The position numbers were made by a program, and so were the translations under genes. From positions 1-64,000 of the forward strand of contig JAZLJD010000028.1 in NCBI GenBank assembly GCA_045617725.1: a stretch of 64,000 nucleotides of DNA, given 5' to 3'. This DNA comes from JAZLJD01 sp045617725. GTDB lineage: Bacteria > Bacillota > Clostridia > Lachnospirales > Lachnospiraceae. The notes under the pieces were generated by a model. That model was not told the origin of the DNA and made no database searches. It saw only the letters and a program-made list of their open reading frames with translations. Shown here one piece after another: positions 32,912 to 42,571 of this stretch (position 1 is its first letter; each line of letters opens with the position of its first letter).

Positions 32912-33364
32912 ATGGGATTGTTTACAAGTTTTGATATAGCGGCATCCGGCCTCACGGCGCAGCGGTACCGTATGGACATCATTTCGGAGAACGTAGCCAA
33001 TGCATCCACAACACGCACGACGGACGGCACTCCGTACCGCCGCAAGGTTGTTACCTTTGAGGCCAAAGACTACGGACAGACCCCCTTTGGTACTTACTTA
33101 AGCAAGGCACTGGGGCAGTCCCACGGAGGCGGCGGTGTAAGAGTCGCAGCCACCCTCGAGGATACCTGGACCGAGATGACCAAGGCGTACGATCCGGAGC
33201 ATCCCGATGCGGATGAGAACGGTTATGTCTGGTATCCGAACGTCAATATCGTAACCGAAATGACGAACCTTATTGATGCTTCCAGAGCCTATGAGGCCAA
33301 TACCACCGCCTTCAATGCAACGAAGGACATGGCACTCAACGGGCTGAACATCGGCAAGAGCTGA
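32912..33364 (+). CDS. flgC: Flagellar basal-body rod protein FlgC
   Basis: 150 residues: FDIAASGLTAQRYRMDIISENVANASTTRT at the N-terminus and the closing NIVTEMTNLIDASRAYEANTTAFNATKDM motif shared by rod and hook proteins. Forms the proximal rod with FlgB. It lies 11 bp after flgB with its own GGAGG. Confidence 0.97.
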   Translation: MGLFTSFDIAASGLTAQRYRMDIISENVANASTTRTTDGTPYRRKVVTFEAKDYGQTPFGTYLSKALGQSHGGGGVRVAATLEDTWTEMTKAYDPEHPDADENGYVWYPNVNIVTEMTNLIDASRAYEANTTAFNATKDMALNGLNIGKS

Positions 33365-33380
33365 TAGGAGGATTTGATAA

Positions 33381-33704
33381 ATGAATGTAGCATCCATCAT
33401 TAACGCAGCGGGCGGAGCAACCGGAATACAGTCCATGTTAAACGGACAGACCGTTGCCGGCACGAAGGAATCCGAGGACATGTTTTCCTCCATCCTGAAG
33501 GCTGCGATAGACAATGTGAACAACACGAACGACCTCCTTTCGGCAGCGGAAAATGAGGAGATTAAGTGGGCTCTTGGCGAAAGCGAGAATACGCACCAGC
33601 TCACGATTGCACTTCAGAAGGCTTCCACCGCACTGCAGTATACGGTAGCGGTTCGCGACAAATTCATGGAAGCATATAAAGAGATTATGCAGCTGCAGAT
33701 CTGA
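33381..33704 (+). CDS. fliE: Flagellar hook-basal body protein FliE
   Basis: 107 residues; the conserved C-terminal region with VNNTNDLLSAAENEEIKWALGE, HQLTIALQKASTALQYTVAVRDKFMEAYKEIMQLQI matches FliE, the adaptor between the MS ring and rod. Third in the flgB-flgC-fliE order. An 80-bp gap with GGGAGCG RBS separates it from fliF. Confidence 0.96.
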   Translation: MNVASIINAAGGATGIQSMLNGQTVAGTKESEDMFSSILKAAIDNVNNTNDLLSAAENEEIKWALGESENTHQLTIALQKASTALQYTVAVRDKFMEAYKEIMQLQI

Positions 33705-33783
33705 TTTCTATAAAGTTACACAATGGGCCGTCATGGGAAGGCGAGCCGTGTAGAGAGCGCTATGGCGCAGGGAGCGTAGAAAC

Positions 33784-35373
33784 ATGCTGGAAACAGTAAA
33801 GAAATACTTGGACAAATTGAAGGAATGGTGGCAGAAGCACACACCGAAGCAGAAGACCGCGATTATTTCCATCTCGGCGGGATCGCTTTTGGCACTGACG
33901 ATTCTGATAACGATATTGGTACAGCCGAAATACGAATTGCTGGCAGCGTACGATACGGTAGCGGAAACGAGCGAGGTAATGGAGCTTTTGGAACAGAACG
34001 AGATTACCTACAAAACGGATGACAACCGTACTTTGTATGTACTTAAGAACCAGAAGCTGAATGCAGAGCTGGTGCTGGGCACGAACGGTTACCAGTTTGA
34101 GTCCGCAGGCATTATGGAGTATATCGGCAGCGGGCTTACGACGACGGAGGCCGATAAAAAACGTGGCGAGCGTGAGTATAACACCAAGAGGCTCGAAAGA
34201 TACTTAACTGAAGGATTTGATTTCGTAAAAGGCGCGTGGGTTACCCTCTTTGTTCCTGAGGATACCGGCACGCTTATTGCCGTTAATCAGGAATCCTATG
34301 CATCCGTTACCTTGGATGTTACAGATGAGATGGATACCTCCAAGGCCCAGGGAATTGCGAATTACATCGCAATTCTTCTTGGCAACGATTCCACAAAGAA
34401 CATCATGATTATGGACAAGCAGGGCAATACCTGGTTCTCCGGTACTTCGGATTCCAGTGTGGCCGGCGTTATTTCCGCGCAGTCCGATGCAAGGGCGGCC
34501 GCAGCCATGGAGCTTGAGAACCGTGCCATCAACTACGCACGCGGGCTCGGCTTTGTATTTGCAACCGCATCCGCCAATGCAGCCATGGACTTTAACACAA
34601 AGGACGAGGTTCAGGTGAAGTATAAGGCTCCCGAAGGCAGCGACGCAGGCCTTCTTGACAGTGAGGAATACTACGAGGAGACTTCCTCGGGCGGTACCGA
34701 GGGCATTCCGGGCACCGATTCGAACGGCGAGACGACTTATCCGTACTTAAACGGTTCCAACAGCGAGAACAGTATCGTGGATTATTCCAAGGACTGGCTC
34801 CAGGATACAACGACCACCAGCATTTCATCCCCCGCAGCGGGCCTGATTCCGTCCCAGTCTTCCATCGCCGTAACCATGACGAAGGTTACGAGAGTGGAGC
34901 AGGATGAGGCCAAGCGTACCGGCAAGCTCGACGGTATTTCCTGGAAGGAATATCAGGATACCTTTGCACAGAATTCACCGATTACCATCGATGAGGAGTA
35001 CCTTCTGGGCTTTGCCAACGCAACCGGCATTCCCCTTGAGAATATTACCGTTATCGCCCGTGAACAGTTCGAATTCATTGACTCGGCAGGCATGGATATT
35101 GATTTCTTCGATATCGTAACGATTGGACTGATCATTGTTATTCTTGGCCTCCTGGCTTATGTCTTGTATGCGAGCTTCCATACTGCCCGCAGCCGTGAGG
35201 AAGCGGAGGAGCTTCCCGTGGAGTCCCTGCTCCAGTCGGCTCCGCCTGAGCTTGAGGATATTGAGCTTGAGACGAAGTCCGAAGCCCGCAAGCTTGTGGA
35301 GCGATTCGTGGAAGAGAATCCGGAGGCGGTTGCGAATCTTTTGCGTAACTGGCTTCAGGAAGATTGGGGGTAA
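33784..35373 (+). CDS. fliF: Flagellar MS-ring protein FliF
   Basis: 529 residues. Two membrane helices (about 27-48 and 440-462) flank the ring-building motifs region, which starts KYELLAAYDTVAETSEVMELLEQN. The C-terminal tail (EARKLVERFVEENPEAVANLLRNWLQE) is the FliG-binding peptide. It forms the MS ring in the membrane and houses the export gate. The acidic Gly/Ser-rich middle (about 300-330) is the variable beta-collar region. Confidence 0.97.
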   Translation: MLETVKKYLDKLKEWWQKHTPKQKTAIISISAGSLLALTILITILVQPKYELLAAYDTVAETSEVMELLEQNEITYKTDDNRTLYVLKNQKLNAELVLGTNGYQFESAGIMEYIGSGLTTTEADKKRGEREYNTKRLERYLTEGFDFVKGAWVTLFVPEDTGTLIAVNQESYASVTLDVTDEMDTSKAQGIANYIAILLGNDSTKNIMIMDKQGNTWFSGTSDSSVAGVISAQSDARAAAAMELENRAINYARGLGFVFATASANAAMDFNTKDEVQVKYKAPEGSDAGLLDSEEYYEETSSGGTEGIPGTDSNGETTYPYLNGSNSENSIVDYSKDWLQDTTTTSISSPAAGLIPSQSSIAVTMTKVTRVEQDEAKRTGKLDGISWKEYQDTFAQNSPITIDEEYLLGFANATGIPLENITVIAREQFEFIDSAGMDIDFFDIVTIGLIIVILGLLAYVLYASFHTARSREEAEELPVESLLQSAPPELEDIELETKSEARKLVERFVEENPEAVANLLRNWLQEDWG

Positions 35374-35379
35374 GGAAAT

Positions 35380-36399
35380 ATGGGCAGAAGTAACCAGGAA
35401 GAGAATTTTACCGGGATCCAGAAGGCGGCAATTCTGCTGATTTCTTTGGGACCCGAGAAGTCATCGCTGATTTTCCAGAATCTGAAAGAAGAAGAAATCG
35501 AAGACCTGACCCTCGAGATTGCGAACACCAAGTCCGTTACTCCGAAGGCCAAAGAGGATGTCATAAACGAATTTTACGAGATATGCCTGGCACAGCAGTA
35601 TATCGCAGAAGGCGGTATCGGCTACGCCAAAGAACTGCTCGAGAAAGCACTCGGTTCCGACAAGGCAGTGGATGTTATTACAAGACTTACCGCTTCCCTG
35701 CAGGTACGCCCCTTCGAATTTGTGCGTAAGACCGATGCTTCCCAGCTCCTTAACTTTATTCAGGATGAGCATCCGCAGACCATCGCCCTTATTCTGTCTT
35801 ATTTGTCGAGCGCCCAGGCAGCCCTCATTCTGTCGGCTCTGCCGCCCGACAAGCAGGCAGATGTTACCAAACGTATTGCGACCATGGACCGTACCAGCCC
35901 CGATATCATCAAGGAAGTCGAGCGGAGCCTCGAAACCAAGCTCTCAAGCCTCGTCAACCAGGATTTCACCATTATCGGTGGTGTTGATGCGGTTGTCGAT
36001 ATCTTGAACACCGTAGACCGTGGTACCGAGAAACATATCATGGAGATTTTGGAAATCGAAGAGCCCGAGCTTGCTGACGACATCCGTAAGAAGATGTTCG
36101 TATTCGAGGATATCCTGCTTCTCGACGACCGTGCAATTCAGCGTGTACTCCGTGATGTTGACAATAACGAACTGGGCATTGCCTTAAAGGGTGCCAACGA
36201 AGAGGTTCAGGGTGCCATCTTCCGAAATATGTCCTCACGTCTTGCTGTCATGATCAAAGAGGATATGGAATTCATGGGACCTGTACGTATGAAGGATGTT
36301 GAAGATGCGCAGCAGAAGATTGTTAATACAATCCGTAAGCTGGAAGACTCCGGAGAGATTGTAATCTCCAGAGGCGGAGGTGACGAGATTATTGTCTAA
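35380..36399 (+). CDS. fliG: Flagellar motor switch protein FliG
   Basis: 339 residues with the three FliG domains: N-terminal FliF-binding part, middle domain containing the EHPQTIALILSYL motif (EHPQ), and C-terminal torque helix with charged residues (MKTDVE-type FVFEDILLLDDRAIQRVLRDVD). It couples stator force to the rotor. It lies 6 bp after fliF and overlaps the fliH start region. Confidence 0.97.
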   Translation: MGRSNQEENFTGIQKAAILLISLGPEKSSLIFQNLKEEEIEDLTLEIANTKSVTPKAKEDVINEFYEICLAQQYIAEGGIGYAKELLEKALGSDKAVDVITRLTASLQVRPFEFVRKTDASQLLNFIQDEHPQTIALILSYLSSAQAALILSALPPDKQADVTKRIATMDRTSPDIIKEVERSLETKLSSLVNQDFTIIGGVDAVVDILNTVDRGTEKHIMEILEIEEPELADDIRKKMFVFEDILLLDDRAIQRVLRDVDNNELGIALKGANEEVQGAIFRNMSSRLAVMIKEDMEFMGPVRMKDVEDAQQKIVNTIRKLEDSGEIVISRGGGDEIIV

Positions 36400-37225
36400 T
36401 CTTTTGAAAGGCAATTTCATAGCTTTTAACACACAGGAATTTCGTGTAATCGATACGAACTCTTTTGTGGAGCAGCGTCTTTCGGATATTGCGGCACAGG
36501 CAGCAGCGGAGGCCCCGGATGATGAAGGCTTTCATGAAGGCCTGGATGCGGCCGAGGTGGCGGATCTTCTTACCATGGACATGGAGGGGGAGGCTCCCCT
36601 TCCCGACGAGACGGGCAGCAATGTCATAAAGGCAGATGCCATCATCTCGGAAGTACGGCAGGAAGCTGAAGCAGAGGCTTTTGCCATCCTGGAGGAGGCC
36701 CGTACCGAGGCAGAATCCATAAGGCAGCAGGCTCGCGAGCAGGGATATGCGGACGGCATGGCTTCGGCGCGCCTTAAAGAACAGGAAATCCTTTCGCACC
36801 ATGAGGAGGAATTCCGTGCACAGGCACAGGAGCTTGAGGCAGAATATGCGGCCAGAGTGAATGAACTCGAACCGGCACTCGTGGACATCATCACCGATGT
36901 GTATTCCCACGTTTTTCATGTGGATTTATTGGGCCGCAAGGACCTTGTAAATATGCTTGTACGTGACACACTGCGCGGCAACGAGTCCCAGACCGGCTTT
37001 GTGGTGCACGTATCACCGGACGATTACAATTTTGTTTCCATGGCCAAAAAGGAATTCGCATCCGTTATACCGGGCGATGTTCCTTTGGACGTTGTGGAGG
37101 ATATGACATTAAGCACAGGGGAATGCTTCATTGAGACCGGGAACGGCATTTTTGACTGCGGTCTTGATACGGAACTCATGCAGCTTCGCAAGGAACTTTG
37201 CCTGCTGTCTTATCGTAAGAACTAG
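36392..37225 (+). CDS. fliH: Flagellar export ATPase regulator FliH
   Basis: 277 residues. I choose TTG 36392: GGAGGTG lies 8 nt before it and the product starts MSNLLKGNFIAFNTQEFRVI, typical of clostridial FliH; a GTG at 36380 overlaps the RBS itself. It overlaps fliG by 8 bp. Long acidic coiled coil (about 80-150, Glu/Ala/Gln-rich) then the conserved C-terminal domain. It binds and restrains FliI and links it to the C-ring. Confidence 0.9.
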   Translation: MSNLLKGNFIAFNTQEFRVIDTNSFVEQRLSDIAAQAAAEAPDDEGFHEGLDAAEVADLLTMDMEGEAPLPDETGSNVIKADAIISEVRQEAEAEAFAILEEARTEAESIRQQAREQGYADGMASARLKEQEILSHHEEEFRAQAQELEAEYAARVNELEPALVDIITDVYSHVFHVDLLGRKDLVNMLVRDTLRGNESQTGFVVHVSPDDYNFVSMAKKEFASVIPGDVPLDVVEDMTLSTGECFIETGNGIFDCGLDTELMQLRKELCLLSYRKN

Positions 37226-37236
37226 AGAGGGGTGGT

Positions 37237-38550
37237 TTGCTTTTGGCTCCGGACCTTAACAAATATAAAGAGCTTGGCAATCGCCACTTTTACAAAAAAC
37301 TGGGAAAGATTGTCAATGTGGTCGGACTGACGCTTGAAAGCGCCGGACCCGATGCAAGACTGGGCGATTTGTGCCGCGTATATCCCGACCGAACCAGCTG
37401 CCGTTTCATACTGGCGGAGGTAGTCGGCTTCAAGGACAATCGGACCCTTTTGATGCCCTATGAAAGCTGCGACGGCATTAAGGTCGGCAGCAGTGTTGAG
37501 AATGAAGGACGTTGCCTTACGGTACAGGTGGGGGACTTCCTTTTGGGCCAGACTTTGGACGGACTCGGCCGGCCTTCCGAGATTCTGCCGCCCTTAAACT
37601 GCGAGCAGTATCCCGTGGATGCACCGCCTCCGGACCCGATGAGCAGGCCCATCATTTCGGAGCCTCTGTCTCTGGGTGTTCGTGCGGTCGATGCACTGCT
37701 TACGGTCGGTAAGGGACAGCGTATCGGTATCTTTGCAGGCTCCGGTGTCGGTAAATCGACCCTGATGGGTATGTTTGCCAGAAATACAAAAGCGGACGTC
37801 AATGTCATAGCGCTCATCGGCGAGCGTGGACGTGAGGTTCGTGAATTCATAGAGCGTGACCTCGGGGAGGAGGGCATGAAGCGGTCCGTAGTTGTGGTCG
37901 CAACCTCCGACAAACCCGCTTTGGAGCGTAACAAGGCGGCCAAAACCGCCACCGCAATCGCGGAATACTTCCGTGACCAGGGCAAGGACGTCCTCTTTAT
38001 GATGGACTCCTTAACGCGTTTTTCCATGGCACAGCGTGAAATCGGCCTGGCCAGCGGGGAACCTCCCGTAACGCGTGGATATCCGCCTTCGGTATATTCC
38101 GAAATGCCCAAGCTTTTGGAGCGTGCCGGCTGTAACGAACGGGGCTCCATAACGGGACTCTACACAGTCCTTGTGGAAGGTGAGGATTTCAACGAACCCA
38201 TCACCGATACCGCCCGAAGCATTCTGGATGGGCATATTATGTTAACCAGAAAGCTGGCCAATAAGAATCACTATCCGGCCATTGATATCCTGCAGTCCAT
38301 ATCGAGATGTATGTCACAGGTTACGGCGCCCGAGCAGAAACGTGCGGCCGGTAAAATCAAGAACATCATGGCAACCTATGCGGATGCAGAGGACCTCATA
38401 AATATCGGTGCTTACAAAAAGGGCAGCAATAAAGAAATCGATTATGCGATTGAGAAAATCGGCGAAGTGAACGACTTCCTGATGCAGGAGGTATCAGACC
38501 ACGCTGATTTCAATGAAGCGGTGTCCGCTATGATTCACATCGTGGAATAG
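37237..38550 (+). CDS. fliI: Flagellum-specific ATPase FliI
   Basis: 437 residues. F1-ATPase-beta-like: Walker A GSGVGKSTLMG, then VIALIGERGREVREFIERDLG and the Walker B region VLFMMDSLTRFSMAQREIGLASGEPP. A cytoplasmic ring that energises type III flagellar export. Starts with TTG; both 37237 and 37243 are possible, GGGGTGG upstream fitting 37243 slightly better. Confidence 0.97.
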   Translation: MLLAPDLNKYKELGNRHFYKKLGKIVNVVGLTLESAGPDARLGDLCRVYPDRTSCRFILAEVVGFKDNRTLLMPYESCDGIKVGSSVENEGRCLTVQVGDFLLGQTLDGLGRPSEILPPLNCEQYPVDAPPPDPMSRPIISEPLSLGVRAVDALLTVGKGQRIGIFAGSGVGKSTLMGMFARNTKADVNVIALIGERGREVREFIERDLGEEGMKRSVVVVATSDKPALERNKAAKTATAIAEYFRDQGKDVLFMMDSLTRFSMAQREIGLASGEPPVTRGYPPSVYSEMPKLLERAGCNERGSITGLYTVLVEGEDFNEPITDTARSILDGHIMLTRKLANKNHYPAIDILQSISRCMSQVTAPEQKRAAGKIKNIMATYADAEDLINIGAYKKGSNKEIDYAIEKIGEVNDFLMQEVSDHADFNEAVSAMIHIVE

Positions 38551-38557
38551 GTGAGAA

Positions 38558-39007
38558 ATGGCCAGATTCAAATATCGGATGCAATCCATACTGGACCTTA
38601 AAATACAGCTCGAGGAAGCGGCCAGACAGAGATTCTCTTTGGCACAGATGAAGTTAAATCAAGAGGAAGAGGTGCTGGAATCGCTTCGCGCCCGGAAACG
38701 CTTCTACGAGGAAGAGGGCGTAAGGCTTAGGCAGGATGCACTGAAGGTTCAGGAAATTATAGATAATAAAGCGGCGATTCTTCGGATGGACGACTACATT
38801 GCGGAGCAGCAGGAGGTCGTACGACTTGCGGAAGATGCACTCGAGCGGGAGCGGAAGGCACTGACGGAGGTTATGACGGAGCGTAAGAGCCACGAGAAAT
38901 TAAGGGAGCGGGCCTTGGAGGAATTCATGAAGGAAGAGGCGGCTTCGGAAAGCAAAGCGATTGATGAACTTACCTCCTATCGCTATACCATAAATCAAGA
39001 GGGTTAA
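38558..39007 (+). CDS. fliJ: Flagellar export chaperone/stalk protein FliJ
   Basis: 149 residues, almost wholly alpha-helical coiled coil with the FliJ start MARFKYRMQSILDLKIQLEEAARQRF. Resembles the gamma subunit of F1 and sits in the FliI ring. It lies 8 bp after fliI. Confidence 0.93.
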   Translation: MARFKYRMQSILDLKIQLEEAARQRFSLAQMKLNQEEEVLESLRARKRFYEEEGVRLRQDALKVQEIIDNKAAILRMDDYIAEQQEVVRLAEDALERERKALTEVMTERKSHEKLRERALEEFMKEEAASESKAIDELTSYRYTINQEG

Positions 39008-39010
39008 CAG

Positions 39011-39859
39011 ATGGCAGATCAGAAAGCCGAGAAGGCCCGCCTTAAGGCGGAAAAAAAGAAACTTGCGGCAGACAAAAAACGCAATGCCAAGGAAGCGAAA
39101 AAGCGCGCCAGGGAGATTGCGAAACAGGAAAGAAAGCTTGAGAACGAAGCAGAGGGCAGTGGCTTCTCCGTCTTCGTTATTACGCTGTTCATAATTCTTG
39201 TCTGGCTTTTGATTATCGGTATTCTGATTAAGCTGGATGTGGGACATTTCGGCTCGGAGATTCTGAGCCCCTTAATCAAAGACGTGCCGGCCTTAAGCTG
39301 GATTCTTCCGAACTCGGAGGCCACGGAGGATGACACCTCGGTGCTGGACGGTTATTCGGACCTTAAGGCAGCGGTGGAACAGATTCGCGAGCTGGAGCTG
39401 GAGCTCTCCGAGGCGCAGGCTCTGAATGCCGAGTATGAGGATACCATATCCACTCTCAAGGCACGTGTTGAGAAGCTTACCATCTACGAGGAGGATGCGA
39501 CGAAGCTCGAAAAAGAGAAGAACCTCTTTTACGAGGAGGTTATTTACGCCGCCAATGCTCCGTCCATCGAGGAATATGCCAAATGGTACGAAACCATGGA
39601 GCCCGAGAATGCGGAATACTGGTACAAGCGTGTGGCACAGCAGATTCAGGTGGACAAGGAGTTCGAACGACTTGCGGATACGTTTGCGGACATGAAGCCC
39701 AAGAATGCCGCTTCCGTCCTTGAGAAGCTGGATGATATCAATCGTGCGGCGGATATTTTGTGGGCGATGGATACGGAAGCCAGAGCCAAAATCATGGATG
39801 TGATCGACACCGAATACGGCGCCAAAATCACGCAGATTCTGGACAAACGGGAGCAATAA
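39011..39859 (+). CDS. MotE-like membrane protein with MgtE-N-type domain
   Basis: 282 residues. A very basic N-terminus (first 45 residues mostly Lys/Arg/Ala/Glu), one membrane helix (about 53-77), a coiled coil (LELELSEAQALNAEYEDTIS), and a C-terminal MgtE-N-like helical domain (MKPKNAASVLEKLDDINRAADILWAMD). Similar proteins occur at this place, between fliJ and fliK, in many Firmicutes; MotE in rhizobia is a MotC chaperone. The exact role here is unknown; stator or export support is inferred from position. Confidence 0.75.
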   Translation: MADQKAEKARLKAEKKKLAADKKRNAKEAKKRAREIAKQERKLENEAEGSGFSVFVITLFIILVWLLIIGILIKLDVGHFGSEILSPLIKDVPALSWILPNSEATEDDTSVLDGYSDLKAAVEQIRELELELSEAQALNAEYEDTISTLKARVEKLTIYEEDATKLEKEKNLFYEEVIYAANAPSIEEYAKWYETMEPENAEYWYKRVAQQIQVDKEFERLADTFADMKPKNAASVLEKLDDINRAADILWAMDTEARAKIMDVIDTEYGAKITQILDKREQ

Positions 39860-39865
39860 TTTTTT

Positions 39866-39940
39866 GATATATCTGCCGCTGTAAAGGTAAAGTTTTTCGG
39901 GCGGCTGACGATATATATACTGTGGGGTCATCCCCATAGT
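39866..39940 (+). promoter_or_regulatory. Two intra-operon hairpins between the motE-like gene and fliK
   Basis: ATATATC...CCGC (39867-39879) pairs with GCGGCTGACGATATAT (39901-39916). Directly after, ACTGTGGGG (39919-39927) pairs with CCCCATAGT (39932-39940) with a TCAT loop and one G-U pair, then CCCGTAAGGG. No U-run follows, so RNA processing or translation control is likelier than termination. Confidence 0.5.
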
Positions 39941-39986
39941 CCCGTAAGGGAATGCACATTGACAACTTAAGAGAGGAGGACGAAAC

Positions 39987-41381
39987 ATGACCAGTGCACC
40001 TGTAACAAACCAGAGCAGCTTTTTCATGGATGTTACAAAGACCGATGTCAGACCATCGGACGGCAAAAGGGACACGGAATTCAAAGATATGCTGGCTTCT
40101 CATCATGAGGAAGAGAAAAAACCGGATATCCGCGAGGACGAACCGAAAGCCGTGAAAGCTCCGCAAAAGGCCGACAAACCGGCACGCAGAATAGAGCAGG
40201 CCAAAGAGGAAGCCGAGGCTGAAATGCCGGAAACGGAGCCGTCTGAAAATGTACTGACCGAAATCGCAGAGGAAGCAACCGCAGTCATGATGACCGCACT
40301 TGCCGAAGAAATGAACATTAGTGTTCCGACTCTTCAGACCATGATGGAAGATGCGGGAATCGAACCGGTAGAGCTTTTGGACACATCCAAAATTCCGGAC
40401 ATTCTTGTTAACCTGACGGGAGCTGAAGACCGAATGAGCCTTTTGACAGATCAGGACCTCTACGAAAGTCTCGAAACGCTGACCCAATTGTCTGAGGATG
40501 TCGTGAAGAATCTTGCAGACGATGTGATGGTGGAAGCTTCGAAAGCAGAAGAGTTTATTGACAGCCTGCAACCTGAGAATAACGCAGCTGCTGCAGAATC
40601 CGAACTGATTCAGACAACAGCAGAAAACGTGATCACTGAGGACGCAGCTCCCGTTAAACTTCCCACTGCACAAGAGGATGACGAGACGATCCCTTTGGAA
40701 AGCAGAGTGGCGCAGAATGCGGAGGTATCTGTTAAGCCGGAAGAAGCAAAAGCAGAATCATCCGGTGACGAACACCCCGGTCAAAACCGTGAAAACCACG
40801 GAACCGGCGCAGAAGCAAGCCTTAGAAACCAGCCCGTTAATGCATCGTTAACGCCTGCGGAGTTTACTGATACAGTGAGCTTTACAGAGAGCATTCATAC
40901 GGAATCGGCGGCAGCTCCCGACACGGAAATGATTATGCGTCAGATAACGGAATACATACGTGTTCAAAGTAACTCGGCCGTATCCGAAATCGAAATGCAG
41001 CTTCATCCCGCAAGTCTCGGAACCGTAAACCTTCAGCTTACAGCCAAAGCGGGAACCATTACAGCACAGTTCTATGCAGAAAACGAAGCAGTAAGAACCG
41101 CACTTGAATCCCAGGTTACGGAACTTAAAGAGAATCTTGAGAACCAGGGCTTTAAGGTAGAAGCCGTGGAAGTAGCGGTAGGTAATTATTCGCAGCAGCA
41201 GTTTAGCGGAACCGATACCGGAAACGAAGGTCAGAACAGAGATTTTGAAAGCCGAAGAACACAGAGAGTGAGAAGAATTACTCTTGATGATTTGGAAGCA
41301 GTGGAAGAGGAACTTCCAGAAGATACAATTACCGTGGACATGATGCGCAGGCAGGGCAACAAAGTAGACTACCTCGCATAA
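39987..41381 (+). CDS. fliK: Flagellar hook-length control protein FliK
   Basis: 464 residues. A long acidic, disordered N-terminal ruler (Glu/Ala/Thr-rich) and a conserved C-terminal switch domain: EIEMQLHPASLGTVNLQLTAKAGTITAQFYAENEAVRTALESQV. It measures hook length and switches export from hook to filament through FlhB. Its RBS is GAGGAGG. Placed before flgD and flgE as expected. Confidence 0.93.
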   Translation: MTSAPVTNQSSFFMDVTKTDVRPSDGKRDTEFKDMLASHHEEEKKPDIREDEPKAVKAPQKADKPARRIEQAKEEAEAEMPETEPSENVLTEIAEEATAVMMTALAEEMNISVPTLQTMMEDAGIEPVELLDTSKIPDILVNLTGAEDRMSLLTDQDLYESLETLTQLSEDVVKNLADDVMVEASKAEEFIDSLQPENNAAAAESELIQTTAENVITEDAAPVKLPTAQEDDETIPLESRVAQNAEVSVKPEEAKAESSGDEHPGQNRENHGTGAEASLRNQPVNASLTPAEFTDTVSFTESIHTESAAAPDTEMIMRQITEYIRVQSNSAVSEIEMQLHPASLGTVNLQLTAKAGTITAQFYAENEAVRTALESQVTELKENLENQGFKVEAVEVAVGNYSQQQFSGTDTGNEGQNRDFESRRTQRVRRITLDDLEAVEEELPEDTITVDMMRRQGNKVDYLA

Positions 41382-41396
41382 CCGGAAAGGAGAATT

Positions 41397-42053
41397 ATGA
41401 GCAGCAACGTAGCACAATTCGTAGATGGTAAATTCGTTACACCGAGTGCTCAGAATTTATCATTAGGCACAGCCGGTGAAGCCACAAAAAACAGCAGCAC
41501 ACCTGATAAAACAGATTTCCTGCAGCTCCTGGTAGCACAGATGAAATATCAGGACCCCCTGGAACCGACAGACAATACCGAATGGGTCAGCCAGTACGCT
41601 ACATTCTCGGAACTCGAAACCATGCAGTCCGTAAGCAGCAGCATGGACCTTATGAGAGCATCCGGACTGGTAGGACAGACCGTAATACTGAATTCGGTTG
41701 ATTCGACCGGTAAGGAATCCACCGTATCAGGCAATGTTGATTATGTCGTTTATGAGAACGGGAAAGCATATCTTTCCGTAAATGATGGCCTTTATTCAAT
41801 CGATACCCTTCAGACGGTAGCGGATAACGGATACCTTGAAGCATATGACAAGGCAACCAAATTCGTCGAAAGAACAGGCAAGCTTCCGGAAGCCATCAAC
41901 ATGAGGTTGGAGGACGAACAGGAACTTACATCACTTCTTGCAGAATATGCACTTATGAACGAATACGAAAGAGGATTCATCCACAATGAAGTAGTTGAGA
42001 AGCTTGAGGCTTGTGCAGAACAACTTCGAATTTTAAAAGCAACAGAATCTTAA
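41397..42053 (+). CDS. flgD: Hook-capping protein FlgD
   Basis: 218 residues. The conserved N-terminal part is present: DKTDFLQLLVAQMKYQDPLEPTDNTEWVSQYATFSELETMQ. It caps the growing hook. The C-terminal half differs from classic FlgD and is mostly helical. Directly follows fliK by 15 bp. Confidence 0.94.
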   Translation: MSSNVAQFVDGKFVTPSAQNLSLGTAGEATKNSSTPDKTDFLQLLVAQMKYQDPLEPTDNTEWVSQYATFSELETMQSVSSSMDLMRASGLVGQTVILNSVDSTGKESTVSGNVDYVVYENGKAYLSVNDGLYSIDTLQTVADNGYLEAYDKATKFVERTGKLPEAINMRLEDEQELTSLLAEYALMNEYERGFIHNEVVEKLEACAEQLRILKATES

Positions 42054-42083
42054 TAAAGCACTTTACTCATGGAGGAGGAAGCT

Positions 42084-42488
42084 ATGAATATCAATCCGGG
42101 TTCATTCCGTTCCATTGAGCAGTTGCAGGACCAGTACTTAGCCAGTAATCAGCCGATTAACCAGAAGCCGGGCCTTTACGAAGGCAAAAGCTTTAACGAA
42201 ATTCTGGATCAGCTGTCCGGCAAGCAGTCATCAGGCAAGTTAACATTTTCCAAACATGCCATCGGAAGACTTTCCGAGAGAGGCATTGAACTTTCCGAAG
42301 GACAGCTTGAAAGATTAAGTAACGGGACCCGCATGGCAGGTGAGAAGGGAATCAACGAATCCCTGGTTCTTGTAGATCAGCTCGCATTTATCGTAAACAT
42401 CAAATCGGGCACCGTAATAACGGCGATGGATCAGCGAGAAACCATGGACAATGTTTTTACCAATATTGATGGAGCCGTAATTATTTAA
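42084..42488 (+). CDS. Flagellar operon protein of the TIGR02530 (flg_new) family
   Basis: 134 residues from ATG 42084, preceded by GGAGGAGG; an upstream in-frame ATG at 42069 overlaps that RBS. Signature: LTFSKHAIGRLSERGIELSEGQLERL...LVLVDQLAFIVNIKSGTVITAMDQ. A small cytoplasmic protein found between flgD and flgE in Firmicutes and spirochaetes; function not established, hook assembly or export inferred from position. Confidence 0.88.
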   Translation: MNINPGSFRSIEQLQDQYLASNQPINQKPGLYEGKSFNEILDQLSGKQSSGKLTFSKHAIGRLSERGIELSEGQLERLSNGTRMAGEKGINESLVLVDQLAFIVNIKSGTVITAMDQRETMDNVFTNIDGAVII

Positions 42489-42509
42489 AACCGGACCTTA
42501 CGGAGGTTT

Positions 42510-42537
42510 TTCATCTCTGACTGACAGATGAGATGAA
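42510..42537 (+). promoter_or_regulatory. Hairpin in the flgE leader
   Basis: TTCATCTC (42510-42517) pairs with GAGATGAA (42530-42537) with a 12-nt loop, about 35 bp before the flgE start. May set hook-protein translation or mRNA cleavage. Confidence 0.45.
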
Positions 42538-42571
42538 CATTACGGCCACCTGAATAAGGAGGTCATTCACT

